Of a DNA stretch of 64,000 nucleotides, positions 1 to 8,407 are shown in pieces (the first letter of the stretch is position 1; every line of letters starts with the position of its first letter). The DNA is taken from the NCBI GenBank assembly GCA_041658705.1, contig JBAZZT010000006.1:1-64000 (forward strand), read 5' to 3'. The stretch comes from CAIKNB01 sp041658705 (GTDB lineage Bacteria > Patescibacteriota > Patescibacteriia > 2-12-FULL-60-25). A model generated the notes under the pieces. That model was not told the DNA's origin and made no database searches. It saw only the letters and a list, made by a program, of their open reading frames with translations. A program made the position numbers and the translations under genes.

Positions 1-9
1 AAGTCCTCG

Positions 10-237
10 AGGTGGGGTCTGGGGCCGAGAGTTGAGCTAACCGCAAGAACGCTTAACTATATACATGTAAGCGAATTCGAGGCCCCAGCGGTTTTTGCAT
101 ACTTTTTGGCGGCAAAAAGTATGAGGTTGTATTTGATGTCAGTATTTTTTGCATTGCCCCGAAATGGTCCGATAGGTACGATTTGAGGCAATGAGCGGAT
201 CGAGGTTTTTCCCGAGGGTCGGCGGTCAAACGGGACT
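10..237. repeat. Composite interspersed repeat, copy 1
   Basis: About 228 bp are nearly identical to 36406-36628. In order it holds an outer inverted pair (CTGGGGCC near 18, GGCCCCAG near 82), a perfect hairpin with CATACTTTTT and AAAAAGTATG arms at about 98-123, and the loop-conserved hairpin at 153-192. The short ORFs crossing it are not protein-like. It lies just downstream of the terminator of the minus-strand RNA gene. Confidence 0.85.
153..192 (+). repeat. Conserved-loop hairpin, site A
   Basis: Left arm 153-164, loop TGGTCCGATAGGTACG at 165-180, right arm 181-192 (ATTTGAGGCAAT). The outer ATTGCC pairs exactly; the loop-proximal arm pairs imperfectly. The same 16-nt loop occurs at sites near 11597, 12248, 23169 (reversed) and 36557. 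Confidence 0.85.
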
Positions 238-262
238 AAAGTCAAAAAATTTATTTTTTCGC

Positions 263-294
263 AAAAAAAAGTGGACACCTTGTAAGGGGTGTCC
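263..294 (-). terminator. Rho-independent terminator of the large RNA
   Basis: On the minus strand GGACACC (288-294) pairs with GGTGTCC (273-279) over an 8-nt loop, followed by AC and eight T residues (263-270). It marks the 3' end of the minus-strand transcript starting near 1413. Confidence 0.8.
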
Positions 295-1413
295 GAGTTG
301 AGAAGATGGTCAGGGCAAAAGCCTGTCGTTCGCTTTTTGATTGTGGTCTCAAGCTAGTGACAAACCTTCCTTCGATGGGACCCGCCACATCGTGAATGAA
401 CCTCGACTCGAGCGATCATCATAGGTTTACCTTCCGATACAGGTTAACCTCCGACCGTCCGAACGTGGCACATTTCCCTTTCCGTCTTTGAGAGAATTCC
501 CTTGGCTTACGTCCGAGGACGCATGGCTTTGGTTTTTCCCGCAGGGTTGCAGATCATGTACTCCTTTTTCGACCTTTATGGGGTCTAGCCGGTTTGGACA
601 TGCCCAATGGGACATTCCGAAACTATCCCGCACCGGTTAGGAGCGACGCGTGTCTTTGACCATTTTCAGGTCTCGTCCACGCGCATCTGCGCAGGCTTGC
701 TTCAAGGTTCACTTCGGAACGGGTTCGACGCCACGTTTCTGCACCATGATTCGTCTCGCGACTAGGCATGACACTTACTCCGCTGCGCGAATGACCGCTC
801 CCTCTCGAACCTTGTTGCTCGCCTCGGTTTGATGTTTTGGACGAAGTTGCCACTTCGTGTTTCCTCACATCGCACCGCTACTGCAGTAATCTCTCACAGG
901 TCCTACAGACCCCATGGAACAGGCTTACGCCCGTGACAGGCTTTTCCGGCCCGTCCCAACGACTGAACTTCCGCACGAACTTCGATTAGGTAGACTTTAT
1001 CTTTTTCACTGTCCGCATCAACTAATCGCTTCCGCTGTTTTGCAGCTTCCACTTTCGCCATGGGCCAGCCTAATCGCCGTCGTACGAACTTCTTGCCGCT
1101 GAATGCTCACGAAGAGAAGTTTGGCCGAAGCCTCATTCCCCCTCGTTTGCACCATGGAATCCATACGTTCAAATCGATTCGTTCCTTCGTCCTCACGGAC
1201 AATCTGACAATCGCCCTCTGGTTAGAAGCCGAAGCCTCGCGCCAAAAGTTTTTGAGGATCTCTCCTCGCAACGCCTGCCTGATCGGGAGCTATCTTGCCG
1301 TCCGCCCGACATTTTCAGCTTCTCAAGTTTCCCCGGATGCTTACTTGCCGTGTTGGACAGGTCGAATTGCTTCCCTCGGTCCGAATCGTGTTGATCAATT
1401 TCAAATGAGCGTA
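263..1413 (-). ncRNA. Candidate long structured non-coding RNA (~1.15 kb)
   Basis: No family recognised. The stretch has no protein-like ORF on either strand (in the promoter-to-terminator interval the longest on the minus strand is about 80 codons, with low-quality composition). The minus strand looks purine-rich and carries many local hairpins: a 7-bp stem with a 4-nt loop at 841-858, a two-part stem at 647-683 (CGCGTG/CACGCG outside, GACC/GGTC inside), GCGC-ATCT-GCGC at 681-692, and CGTCC/GGACG at 510-521. A sigma70-type promoter lies at 1420-1449 and a strong intrinsic terminator at 263-294, so the interval behaves as one transcription unit. I looked for RNase P, tmRNA, rRNA and group II intron landmarks and saw none. 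It could be a large ornate RNA of unknown class; a decayed gene is the alternative, but conserved hairpins between a good promoter and terminator argue against decay. Confidence 0.6.
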
Positions 1414-1419
1414 GCCGGT

Positions 1420-1449
1420 ACAATATTCCTGTCCGCAGCAACGCGTCAA
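1420..1449 (-). promoter_or_regulatory. Promoter of the large RNA
   Basis: On the minus strand a -35 TTGACG (1444-1449) is followed after 18 nt by a -10 TATTGT (1420-1425), predicting a start near 1413. Confidence 0.6.
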
Positions 1450-1457
1450 GTGATTTT

Positions 1458-1466
1458 TGTGGATAA
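1458..1466 (-). promoter_or_regulatory. DnaA-box 9-mer upstream of the RNA promoter
   Basis: Exact TTATCCACA on the minus strand, 8 bp upstream of the -35 hexamer of the RNA promoter. It may be a DnaA regulatory site or chance. Confidence 0.35.
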
Positions 1467-1507
1467 GTCGGTTTGCCTCAACGAATATCAGATTGAAACT
1501 GGAGTCA

Positions 1508-1606
1508 GAATCTCGAATCTAGAATCTAGAATTTCGTTTCCGACCTTCTACATTCCATATTCCAAATTCTATATTCCACATTCCATATTCCATATTCCTG
1601 CCCATT
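1508..1606. repeat. Short iterated repeat (CATATTCC / TAGAATC units)
   Basis: Degenerate 7-9 bp units (ATTCCATATTCC, TCTAGAATCTAG) fill the gap between the RNA promoter and folD. No gene is visible here. Confidence 0.6.
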
Positions 1607-1634
1607 TCCTCGCGCATCGGTTATCATCTTTGGC

Positions 1635-2510
1635 ATGAAACCCATCGACGGACGCGCCTTAGCCGCGCACTTGCGTGAAGGTTTGAAGAAAGATATCGCC
1701 GCCTCCGGCCTGCATCCCAAACTGGCCGTGCTTTTGGTCGGCGAAGATCCGGCGTCACATCTTTACGTCTCGTTGAAGGAAAAAGCGGCGAGTGAGGCCG
1801 GCATCGAAACGGATATCCGCCGCCTGCCTTCGCATGTCACGGACGACGAGCTGGTCAAGACCATCGAGGACTGGAACGCGGATGATGCGGTGAGCGCCAT
1901 CCTGGTCCAGCTGCCGTTGCCTGACGGACATGACACGGATCGCGTGATCACAGCCATGTTGCCGCGCAAAGATGCCGATGGTTTCCATCCTAAGAATGTG
2001 GACGCGCTCCTCGCGAGCGAAGGCAAGATCATCCCGCCGTTGCATCAAGGCATCCTGTACTTGATCGCCCAAACTGACGTGGCGCCCAATTTGACCGAAG
2101 CCGTGATCATCGGCGGCGAAATATTTTCCGCGCCTTTGGAATATCTATTGAAAAAAGCCGGCGCATTCGTCCAAATTTTCAAACCTGACGAACTGGATGC
2201 AGACGCGGTGAGGCAAGCCGGGATCATCGTCATCGCCGTGGGTCGCCCCAAATTCCTCCAGCGCAACATGATCAAAAGCGGCGTCTGCATCATCGATGTC
2301 GGAACCAACCGCACGCCGGACGGCCGCACGGTCGGCGATGCGGATGCTGAAAACTTAAAAGATGTCCCGGGCTGGCTGACCCCGGTCCCGGGCGGCGTCG
2401 GCCCCATGACCATCGCCATGCTGCTGAAGAATGTCTTCGAGCTGGCAAGAGACGAGAAGCGAAAAGAAAAAAACATTGTCATCCTGAACCCCGCATCGAG
2501 TGCGGGATAA
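1635..2510 (+). CDS. folD: Bifunctional methylene-THF dehydrogenase / cyclohydrolase FolD
   Basis: Interconverts 5,10-methylene-, methenyl- and 10-formyl-tetrahydrofolate in the cytoplasm. 291 residues, normal length. The YxxxK signature is at Y44/K48, QLPLP at 92-96, DADGFHP at 113-119 (family DVDGFHP), and the C-terminal PVPGGVGPMT at about 250-259. Two usually conserved elements differ: PCTPxG reads PPLHQG (134-139), and the NADP-loop GRSxxVGxP reads GGEIFSAP (160-167), so cofactor use may be altered. The last residues and the stop codon run into intergenic repeat sequence. No Shine-Dalgarno; TATCAT lies 7 nt before the ATG, consistent with a very short or absent leader. Confidence 0.93.
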   Translation: MKPIDGRALAAHLREGLKKDIAASGLHPKLAVLLVGEDPASHLYVSLKEKAASEAGIETDIRRLPSHVTDDELVKTIEDWNADDAVSAILVQLPLPDGHDTDRVITAMLPRKDADGFHPKNVDALLASEGKIIPPLHQGILYLIAQTDVAPNLTEAVIIGGEIFSAPLEYLLKKAGAFVQIFKPDELDADAVRQAGIIVIAVGRPKFLQRNMIKSGVCIIDVGTNRTPDGRTVGDADAENLKDVPGWLTPVPGGVGPMTIAMLLKNVFELARDEKRKEKNIVILNPASSAG

Positions 2511-2536
2511 ACTCCGCGCTAGCGCACTTTCCTCCT

Positions 2537-2640
2537 GTCATCCTGAGCGGAGCAGCAGCGCAGTCGAAGGACCTTTATCAGCCATCGATTCAGAACTCTC
2601 AACTCAACTATAAAGGTCCTTCGACAAGCTCAGGATGACA
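2537..2640. repeat. R1 inverted repeat (GTCATCCTGAGC...GTCGAAGGACC)
   Basis: Two inverted arms, each ending GTCATCCTGAGC and GTCGAAGGACCTTTAT, around a variable centre. This is the most frequent intergenic repeat of the window. Confidence 0.85.
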
Positions 2641-2689
2641 ATTTATTTGAAACCTACACAAAGGGCGCATGACCATGCGCCCCTACTCT

Positions 2690-3100
2690 CTATACCTCCA
2701 TCCCCTTGGGCATCGAAGCTTTGAGTTTTTTCTTTCTGATGTACAGCGCGGCTACGACGATCATGCTGATCTCTAACGCGTATTGAATGAGCAGTTCAGG
2801 ACTGTTGAAGGAAAAAATGAATTGCCCCCAAATCATCCAGTCGTAACTCATCTGCAACAAGGCGCTGACCACGACCCAAACGATCACCAATTCGATGATT
2901 CCCTTTTTCGTCGGTGCGCTCGGATGCAAGGCCCAGTAGGCAAAAGGGAAAGCCACGGCCGAAGCCAAGATCCACATGGGCAAAGCCAACCACCAGCCGC
3001 CCAAACTTTCGGGAACGATGTATTGGATGGCGAGCATCAAGACAAAATACATGATGACCCATTTGAGGAAAGCGATACCGATGTAGCGTAGAAGTTTCAT
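2690..3100 (-). CDS. Small integral membrane protein, unknown
   Basis: 136 residues with about four hydrophobic segments (near 5-27, 37-57, 68-87 and 103-120) and a basic C-terminus (RKKKLK). I recognise no family. The residue after the first segment (IVPESLGGWW) is likely an outer loop. It lies downstream of the permease gene on the same strand with an 80-bp gap of TAGTTAGTAG-type repeat, so co-transcription is possible. Nothing in the sequence points to a function. Confidence 0.7.
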   Translation of the reverse strand: MKLLRYIGIAFLKWVIMYFVLMLAIQYIVPESLGGWWLALPMWILASAVAFPFAYWALHPSAPTKKGIIELVIVWVVVSALLQMSYDWMIWGQFIFSFNSPELLIQYALEISMIVVAALYIRKKKLKASMPKGMEV

Positions 3101-3179
3101 AGCATTTAGTAGATAGTAGTTAGTAGATAGTAGTTAGGGAAGATAACGAGTCGTGGGTCACTTACGACTGACCGACTGA

Positions 3180-4313
3180 TCATCCGATCAACTTCCAAAC
3201 TAAAACCGAACCGAAAGCGACGGCGCAAACTCCTGATACGACGTAACGCCAGACGAACTGCATTCCGTCTTTACCTTTGAGCAACTTCATGGCCAAGAGT
3301 GCGATGAGCAGCGCATTGATCGAAGAGATGATGGCGCCGACGAAATCCACGGTGTGCAAAAAGTTGCGGCTGGTGACGAGCAAGAGGAACAATGGGATGC
3401 CGAGCGCAGTCAGCCATGACCAGAATTTAGGCAGCCCCGCATCCAGATGAAGCATGGCTTTGAAACTCTGGATGAGCGTGATGAATGAAGTCGCGACGGC
3501 CAAAAATCCGACCAGCGGGATGAGCCAGAAAAACTGCGCGGGAATACCCAGGCTTAAGTCAGCCGGATTGGAAGTCAACCGCGCGCCGATTCCAGCGTAG
3601 ACCAGCGTGCCGAAAAGCCACATCAAAAAAGCAGCGGCAAGCGATCCGCCGGCCACGGCCAAGCGCGTTCGTCGCGGATCAAAATTCAAAATCGCGCCGA
3701 CTTCCGGGATCACGCTCCAACCGAACAAGCTGAACAGGAAGACGCCGACGAAAGGCATGACCTGGTGCCAATTGCCGCCTTGGAAAAGCGCGGGATCGAC
3801 CCGTCCGCCATAAAACCACACCACCGCCAATAAAAAGACGATGAGTAACACCGTCATCCAGGCCTCGACCCTCTGCACAAGCTTCAGTCCGACGAAAACC
3901 ACGGCTGCTCCGCCGACCCAAAAAAGAATCTGCCAAGCGAGCACCGGCAAGTACACTCCAAGATGCGTCGCTACGGCGGCCAAAAAATCTCCACCCAAAA
4001 TCAGATAGGCTAGGCACGAACCGCAGATTTGCGCCGCGTAAGTCAGATAACCGAATGTCTTGACTTTACTGCCGAAAGCTTTTTCTAAATGTCCAGGGAA
4101 GCGATGCAGGGCTGTGCTTTTGTCGCGCAACACGATTTCCGCGTAAAGCAAATGGATGCACAAGACGACGAGCGCCACTGCCCAGTAGACCAAAGTGCCG
4201 ACGAAAATGCCCATGGCTTGCATGGCCGCGGGCAGACCGAATGTGCCGGCGCCGATGACGGTGCCCAGCATGGCAAAGGTCGAACGCCGGAAGGCGCGAC
4301 TTAAAGGTGGCAT
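3180..4313 (-). CDS. Amino acid permease (aromatic / HAAAP-like)
   Basis: 377 residues and about 10-11 hydrophobic helices. The N-terminus (AMLGTVIGAGTFGLPAAM) is the TM1 signature of the tryptophan/tyrosine permease family and related APC transporters, where the GAGxxGLP unwound helix binds substrate. It probably imports amino acids by H+ or Na+ symport, fitting a bacterium with little biosynthesis. The specific substrate cannot be read from the sequence. It is divergent from dnaB, with 86 bp between the chosen start codons. Confidence 0.8.
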   Translation of the reverse strand: MPPLSRAFRRSTFAMLGTVIGAGTFGLPAAMQAMGIFVGTLVYWAVALVVLCIHLLYAEIVLRDKSTALHRFPGHLEKAFGSKVKTFGYLTYAAQICGSCLAYLILGGDFLAAVATHLGVYLPVLAWQILFWVGGAAVVFVGLKLVQRVEAWMTVLLIVFLLAVVWFYGGRVDPALFQGGNWHQVMPFVGVFLFSLFGWSVIPEVGAILNFDPRRTRLAVAGGSLAAAFLMWLFGTLVYAGIGARLTSNPADLSLGIPAQFFWLIPLVGFLAVATSFITLIQSFKAMLHLDAGLPKFWSWLTALGIPLFLLLVTSRNFLHTVDFVGAIISSINALLIALLAMKLLKGKDGMQFVWRYVVSGVCAVAFGSVLVWKLIG

Positions 4314-4399
4314 CGCACAGGATTATACCATCTTTTCAAGAGCTTTTCCCCATTTCAGCGTCTTGCAGCGCCGCGCTTTGGGATGTACGGTCTTGGCGT

Positions 4400-5875
4400 A
4401 TGGAACTGGAAAAAATCCCGCCGCAAAACCTGGAAGCCGAACAGTCGCTCTTGGGCGCGCTGCTCTTGGATAAAGAAGCTATCATCCGCGCCGGTGACCA
4501 AGTCGCACCCGAGGATTTTTACGCCGACAAGCACCGCCAGATCTTCGAGGCCATGCTCGACTTGTATCGCCGGCATGAACCGATCGATTTGCTTTCGCTG
4601 TCCAACCGCTTGCAGGAAAAAAATGAACTGGAACGCTTGGGCGGGCGCGCTTACTTGATCCAACTTTCCAACGTCGTGCCCACGGCGAGCAACGTGGTCA
4701 ACTACGCGCAAATCGTGCAAAAAAAAGCCACCTTGCGCCGGCTCATCAACGCGGCGGGTGAAATCTCGCGCCTGGGCTTTGCCGAAGCCGAGGACGTGGA
4801 CGTCATCCTGGATCACGCCGAACAAAGACTCTTCAACGTCTCGCAAAAATTCCTCAAAGCCACTTTCACCTCGATCCAAGACATCTTGGACGGAGCTTTC
4901 GAACGCATCGACGAGCTGCATAAAGAAAAAGGCAAGCTGCGCGGCACCTCGACGGGTTTCGCCGACTTGGACAACCTGCTCGGCGGTCTGCAAAAAAGCG
5001 ACCTCGTCATCCTGGCCGCGCGGCCATCGGTGGGCAAAACATCGCTGGCGTTGGACATCGCGCGCCACGCCGCGGTGCGCAACAAAGTCCCGACCGGAAT
5101 TTTTTCGCTCGAAATGAACAAGGAGCAGTTGGTGGATCGTTTCATCTGTTCCGAAGCCAACGTCAACTTATGGAGTTTGCGCACCGGCCATCTATCCGAG
5201 TCCGGCGACAACGACGACTTCACGCGCATCGGCCACGCCCTCGGCATGCTGTCCGAAGCGCCCATCTACATCGACGACTCGTCCAGCGCCAGCATCATGG
5301 AAATCCGCACCAAAGCGCGGCGCTTGCAGATGGACAAGGGCTTGGGCCTGCTCATCGTGGACTATCTCCAGCTCATGGAATCGCGCAACGCCAACTCCGA
5401 CAACCGCGTGCAGGAAATTTCGGAGATCACGCGCGGCCTAAAATCCATCGCCCGCGAACTCAACATCCCGGTGCTTGCGCTGTCGCAGTTGTCGCGTCAA
5501 GTCGAGATGCAAAAACCCGCCATCCCCCGCCTGGCCCACTTGCGCGAATCAGGCTCCATCGAGCAAGACGCGGATATCGTCATGTTCATCTACCGCAAAG
5601 CCGCTGACCGGAACTACCGCCAAGACGATCTCTCGCCCGAAGAGCGCCATCTGGCCGAGATCCACGTGGCCAAACACCGCAACGGCCCGGTCGGCCAAGT
5701 CAATTTATATTGGGATGATACACGCGCCAGCTTCAAGAATCTGGCCAAAAAATCGCAATATGGCGGGCCGTCGCTCCCACCCTCGCATGCGCCGCAAATC
5801 GGAGAACCGGCCAAGCCCGCTTTCAATCCTAACTCCCCAATCGTCGCGACCCCTCCGCCTGGCGGACCTTTTTGA
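4400..5875 (+). CDS. dnaB: Replicative DNA helicase DnaB
   Basis: Hexameric helicase that unwinds DNA ahead of the replisome. 491 residues from the chosen ATG. The N-terminal primase-interaction domain begins with PPQNLEAEQSLLGALLLD; the RecA-like domain has Walker A RPSVGKTS (about 209-216) and Walker B LLIVDYLQL (about 317-325), then the LSQLSRQVE motif. An upstream in-frame ATG at 4307 would add 31 non-conserved residues and overlap the divergent permease, so 4400 is preferred. There is no clear Shine-Dalgarno. The C-terminus is proline-rich. No intein is visible. Confidence 0.95.
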   Translation: MELEKIPPQNLEAEQSLLGALLLDKEAIIRAGDQVAPEDFYADKHRQIFEAMLDLYRRHEPIDLLSLSNRLQEKNELERLGGRAYLIQLSNVVPTASNVVNYAQIVQKKATLRRLINAAGEISRLGFAEAEDVDVILDHAEQRLFNVSQKFLKATFTSIQDILDGAFERIDELHKEKGKLRGTSTGFADLDNLLGGLQKSDLVILAARPSVGKTSLALDIARHAAVRNKVPTGIFSLEMNKEQLVDRFICSEANVNLWSLRTGHLSESGDNDDFTRIGHALGMLSEAPIYIDDSSSASIMEIRTKARRLQMDKGLGLLIVDYLQLMESRNANSDNRVQEISEITRGLKSIARELNIPVLALSQLSRQVEMQKPAIPRLAHLRESGSIEQDADIVMFIYRKAADRNYRQDDLSPEERHLAEIHVAKHRNGPVGQVNLYWDDTRASFKNLAKKSQYGGPSLPPSHAPQIGEPAKPAFNPNSPIVATPPPGGPF

Positions 5876-5937
5876 TATACTGTCAGGTATCCCTTCGACT
5901 CCGCTAGCGCTACGCTCAGGGAATAAAAATTATCTTT

Positions 5938-6378
5938 ATGAACAAGCCTAATCCGTTCAAAACCGAAAAACCGCCCGAGAAGAGCACCGCTACGAAGTCG
6001 CTTGAGAAACGCGCCCGCGAGCATCCGGAATACGCAAAATGGGAAGAGCGACTCGAAAAGGTGACCGCAAGCAGCGCCGAGGACGCCATGGAACATCTAG
6101 AGACAGCGCCGGCGGACAAGTTGTTGATGGAAGCCAAGCTGCATTTTTTTCGCGCCGCCATAGGTTCTGATGTCTGGGGATTCAGCGGAACGGGCGAGCA
6201 TTTGCGCAAACCGCAGGAACTGGCTAAAAAGTACGGACTCGACGTCAACACCGCCGAACAGCTCGTGCAAAACGCCCGGCAAGAAGTGGAAAACTTCGCC
6301 TCACGCTTCGACCACTACAAATTCAAAGAGGTTGCCGTGAAAGAAATCGATAAACTCGAATCATCCCTCGCAGCGTAG
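5938..6378 (+). CDS. Hypothetical charged protein
   Basis: 146 residues, soluble, rich in Lys, Glu and Ala, predicted mostly helical. The N-terminal 30 residues are basic and disordered-looking (NPFKTEKPPEKS). No family recognised. It starts with NPF like the paralogues at 57488 and 60452, but the rest does not match them. A partial R1 repeat separates it from dnaB. Confidence 0.6.
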   Translation: MNKPNPFKTEKPPEKSTATKSLEKRAREHPEYAKWEERLEKVTASSAEDAMEHLETAPADKLLMEAKLHFFRAAIGSDVWGFSGTGEHLRKPQELAKKYGLDVNTAEQLVQNARQEVENFASRFDHYKFKEVAVKEIDKLESSLAA

Positions 6379-6408
6379 GACTTGAATTCGTAACGACAGA
6401 AAAAAATT

Positions 6409-6529
6409 TGTCGTCCTGAGCTTGTCGAAGGAACTTTATAAGCGTTGTCTGAACCGATGGTTGATAAAGGTCCTTCGACTGCGCTGGCGCGGAGTTTACC
6501 CCGCACTCGATGCGGGGCTCAGGATGACA
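6409..6529. repeat. R1 inverted repeat
   Basis: Arms GTCCTGAGCTTGTCGAAGGA and its inverted counterpart ending AGGATGACA, with a CCCCGCACTCGATGCGGGG hairpin in the right arm, as also seen at the folD stop codon. Confidence 0.8.
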
Positions 6530-6595
6530 ATTTATTTTTCTGGCTACCGTCTACCGGCAGGGCGCATGGCATGCGCCCTGCCCTCTAATTTAAAT

Positions 6596-6624
6596 GACGG
6601 GCAGCGTATGAGGCGCTGCCCGTC
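6596..6624 (-). terminator. Terminator of the 68-aa gene
   Basis: An 11-bp stem (GACGGGCAGCG/CGCTGCCCGTC) with a 7-nt loop, followed on the minus strand by ATTTAAATT, just downstream of the stop at 6629. Confidence 0.6.
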
Positions 6625-6628
6625 GAGT

Positions 6629-6835
6629 TCAGATGAAGCGATGCATGATCGCTCTGAAGCCGTGGCGATCACGGCCTTCTTCGATTTCCGCAGCCTCTTC
6701 CATGATCTCTTGAGGATCAGTCAGGCTGCGGGGATCGGCGAGATCCGGAGCGATGGCTCCGAGATCACGCATGGCGACGTCCACCGGAACCGGACCAGTC
6801 CTGTTCCGCCTGCGCTTGCCCTTTGCTTTCTTCAT
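6629..6835 (-). CDS. Small basic protein, unknown
   Basis: 68 residues starting MKKAKGKRRRNRTG, then an acidic helical stretch (DPQEIMEEAAEIEEG) and an RHGFRAIMHRF tail. The start is set by a GGAGG 8 nt upstream of the ATG at 6835. A longer in-frame ORF upstream is only a shadow of the CYTH gene. It follows that gene by 56 bp and precedes a terminator, so the two probably form one operon. No family recognised. Confidence 0.6.
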   Translation of the reverse strand: MKKAKGKRRRNRTGPVPVDVAMRDLGAIAPDLADPRSLTDPQEIMEEAAEIEEGRDRHGFRAIMHRFI

Positions 6836-6891
6836 CTCCAAGCCCTCCAAAAGGAATTGAAGACTATACAGCCTTTCCCCGATCTTGTCAA

Positions 6892-7905
6892 TCAGCGCGG
6901 CTTGAAACCGTCGAGGAAGCGCCGGATGATCTGTCTGAAGGCCCAGATGTCCAAGCCGCGGCTCGCCGGTTCGGGCAAGCGGTAGACGCTGTATTCCTTG
7001 GCCCAAACCGCGGCCACATCCGCATCGCTCTCGTACACCGGCGTATCCAGATCCACCGGCAGATTCTCCCACAGATGACCTAATTCTGCATCGTCGGCAT
7101 CGAGGATGATGGTGAGTATCGTGGATGCCGGGTCCTCGAAAGGGTTGGGCACCTTCTCGCGATTGCCCCAACATTCAGTGAAGCTTGGCGCGAACGATGC
7201 CAGGGCTTTGAAGCCGCGATGTTTGTACACGGGCTGCAAGCTGGTCAGGATCACGTCCTGCATCCGCGCTTCGTTTTGCGCAGCGAGCTCGCGTGCGATG
7301 TCCGGCAAACACAGGACTTCGTGGAATTCGGTTTGCATGACCGTCGCCAGGTAATCGCGCCGCTCTTGCGTCCCGCCGCAGATTGCGATCACCCGCTCAT
7401 GCAGCACCCACTCGCCGCCGCTGACATAATAGTCCTCACGCGAAGCCACGAAGTCCGCCAAGACTTCGCTGGACAAGACATCCGTCACCTCGACCGCGCG
7501 CTTGATCCACGACGGAAAGACGACGGACTCGTCTGGCGACTTGAGTTCGCGCTCGATGACCACGGGCTGCCTACCTTCGTCCGGCTGGCCGAAGGGCTCG
7601 TGGAGCAGGCTCACGTGCCAACCATCTTGGTGGACCAACGTCTTGCGCAAGACGGCGGGCGTTTCAGCGACCAGGCTCTGCGCTTGCTCTAGATCGAGCT
7701 GCCTTTCAGCCTCGCCGCGCACCAATCCGGTACCCGTCTTGACGGCCTCGATTGCTTCGCGGCCGTCGATGATGCGGATGCGCTTGCTCGTGCCCTCCGG
7801 CGCATCCAAATAGCCTTGGACCAATTCGAACCTCGGTCCGTTCAGCGCCGTCCTGTCCATCTCGCGCACCACCCAACGCCGCTCGATTTCCTGTTTCGCC
7901 TCCAT
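6892..7905 (-). CDS. CYTH-domain protein fused to a degenerate P-loop domain
   Basis: 337 residues. Residues 1-150 form a CYTH (triphosphate tunnel) domain: the EIERRW signature is at 6-11, followed by alternating acidic and basic strands (KRIRI, EAIEAVKTG, VVIERELKS). Such domains bind triphosphates with metal. Residues 165-300 resemble NadR/AAA_28-type ATPases in pattern (VIAICGG, then EVLCLPDIARELA), but the P-loop reads GGTQERRD with no GK[ST], so this half is probably catalytically dead. The fused architecture is an inference from motifs. The substrate is unknown. Confidence 0.7.
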   Translation of the reverse strand: MEAKQEIERRWVVREMDRTALNGPRFELVQGYLDAPEGTSKRIRIIDGREAIEAVKTGTGLVRGEAERQLDLEQAQSLVAETPAVLRKTLVHQDGWHVSLLHEPFGQPDEGRQPVVIERELKSPDESVVFPSWIKRAVEVTDVLSSEVLADFVASREDYYVSGGEWVLHERVIAICGGTQERRDYLATVMQTEFHEVLCLPDIARELAAQNEARMQDVILTSLQPVYKHRGFKALASFAPSFTECWGNREKVPNPFEDPASTILTIILDADDAELGHLWENLPVDLDTPVYESDADVAAVWAKEYSVYRLPEPASRGLDIWAFRQIIRRFLDGFKPR

Positions 7906-8022
7906 GGCATCTCCCTTGTAAGGTTCTGGCGAGACCTTATCATTTTTCGGCTTCAGGTCAAGACTCGGCTATCGCAGCGGCTCTGTACGAAACAGCAGCT
8001 AGTCTGTAAGCTTGGTCATAAT

Positions 8023-8334
8023 ATGTTCAACAAACTCAAGCAATTCAAAGACATCCGCTCAAAAGCCAAAACCATCCAAGCCGCTTTGGCGCAGGAAAGC
8101 GCAGAGGGTTCGTCGGGCTGGGGTAAGGTCAAGATCGTGGTCGATGGCAACCAACACTGCAAATCCGTGACCATCGACCCGTCGGTCATGAGCGACAAGA
8201 CCAAACTCGAAGAGTTGATGCGCGACGCCTTCAACGACGCCATGCAAAAAATCCAAAAAATCATGGCCACCAAACTCAAAGATGTCGGCGGCTTGGATAT
8301 CGCCAAAGACTTGCAGGAGATGATGGGAAAATAG
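8023..8334 (+). CDS. ebfC: YbaB/EbfC nucleoid-associated protein
   Basis: 103 residues from MFNKLKQFKDIRSKAK, the usual YbaB start; upstream in-frame codons are shadow of the opposite gene. A dimeric DNA-binding protein with an N-terminal helix, a central sheet (KIVVDGNQHCKSVTID) and a long C-terminal helix. It sits directly before recR, the classic ybaB-recR pair, which suggests a recombination or repair link. CATAAT abuts the ATG; no Shine-Dalgarno. Confidence 0.9.
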   Translation: MFNKLKQFKDIRSKAKTIQAALAQESAEGSSGWGKVKIVVDGNQHCKSVTIDPSVMSDKTKLEELMRDAFNDAMQKIQKIMATKLKDVGGLDIAKDLQEMMGK

Positions 8335-8407
8335 CTAGCAATTAGACGGTAGACAGTAGCTAAATTTTTCGGCTACCGTCTACCGTCTACTCTCTACCGT
8401 CTAATTT

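Noticed and set aside
263..1413. rRNA, RNase P, tmRNA or group II intron
   Set aside because: None of the conserved landmark strings (GAGGAAAGTCC of RNase P, the 16S/23S core motifs, a domain V hairpin with GAAA, a tRNA-like end) could be found on either strand.
1060..1638. 192-codon plus-strand ORF before folD
   Set aside because: Composition is not protein-like; its last part is translated iterated repeat (YIPYSKFYIPHS) and it overlaps the RNA promoter.
2537..2640. R1 elements as insertion sequences
   Set aside because: They are about 100 bp, encode nothing and show no target duplication that I can see; called repeats only.
4307..4399. Upstream dnaB start
   Set aside because: Adds non-conserved residues and overlaps the divergent permease; the family starts at the ATG at 4400.
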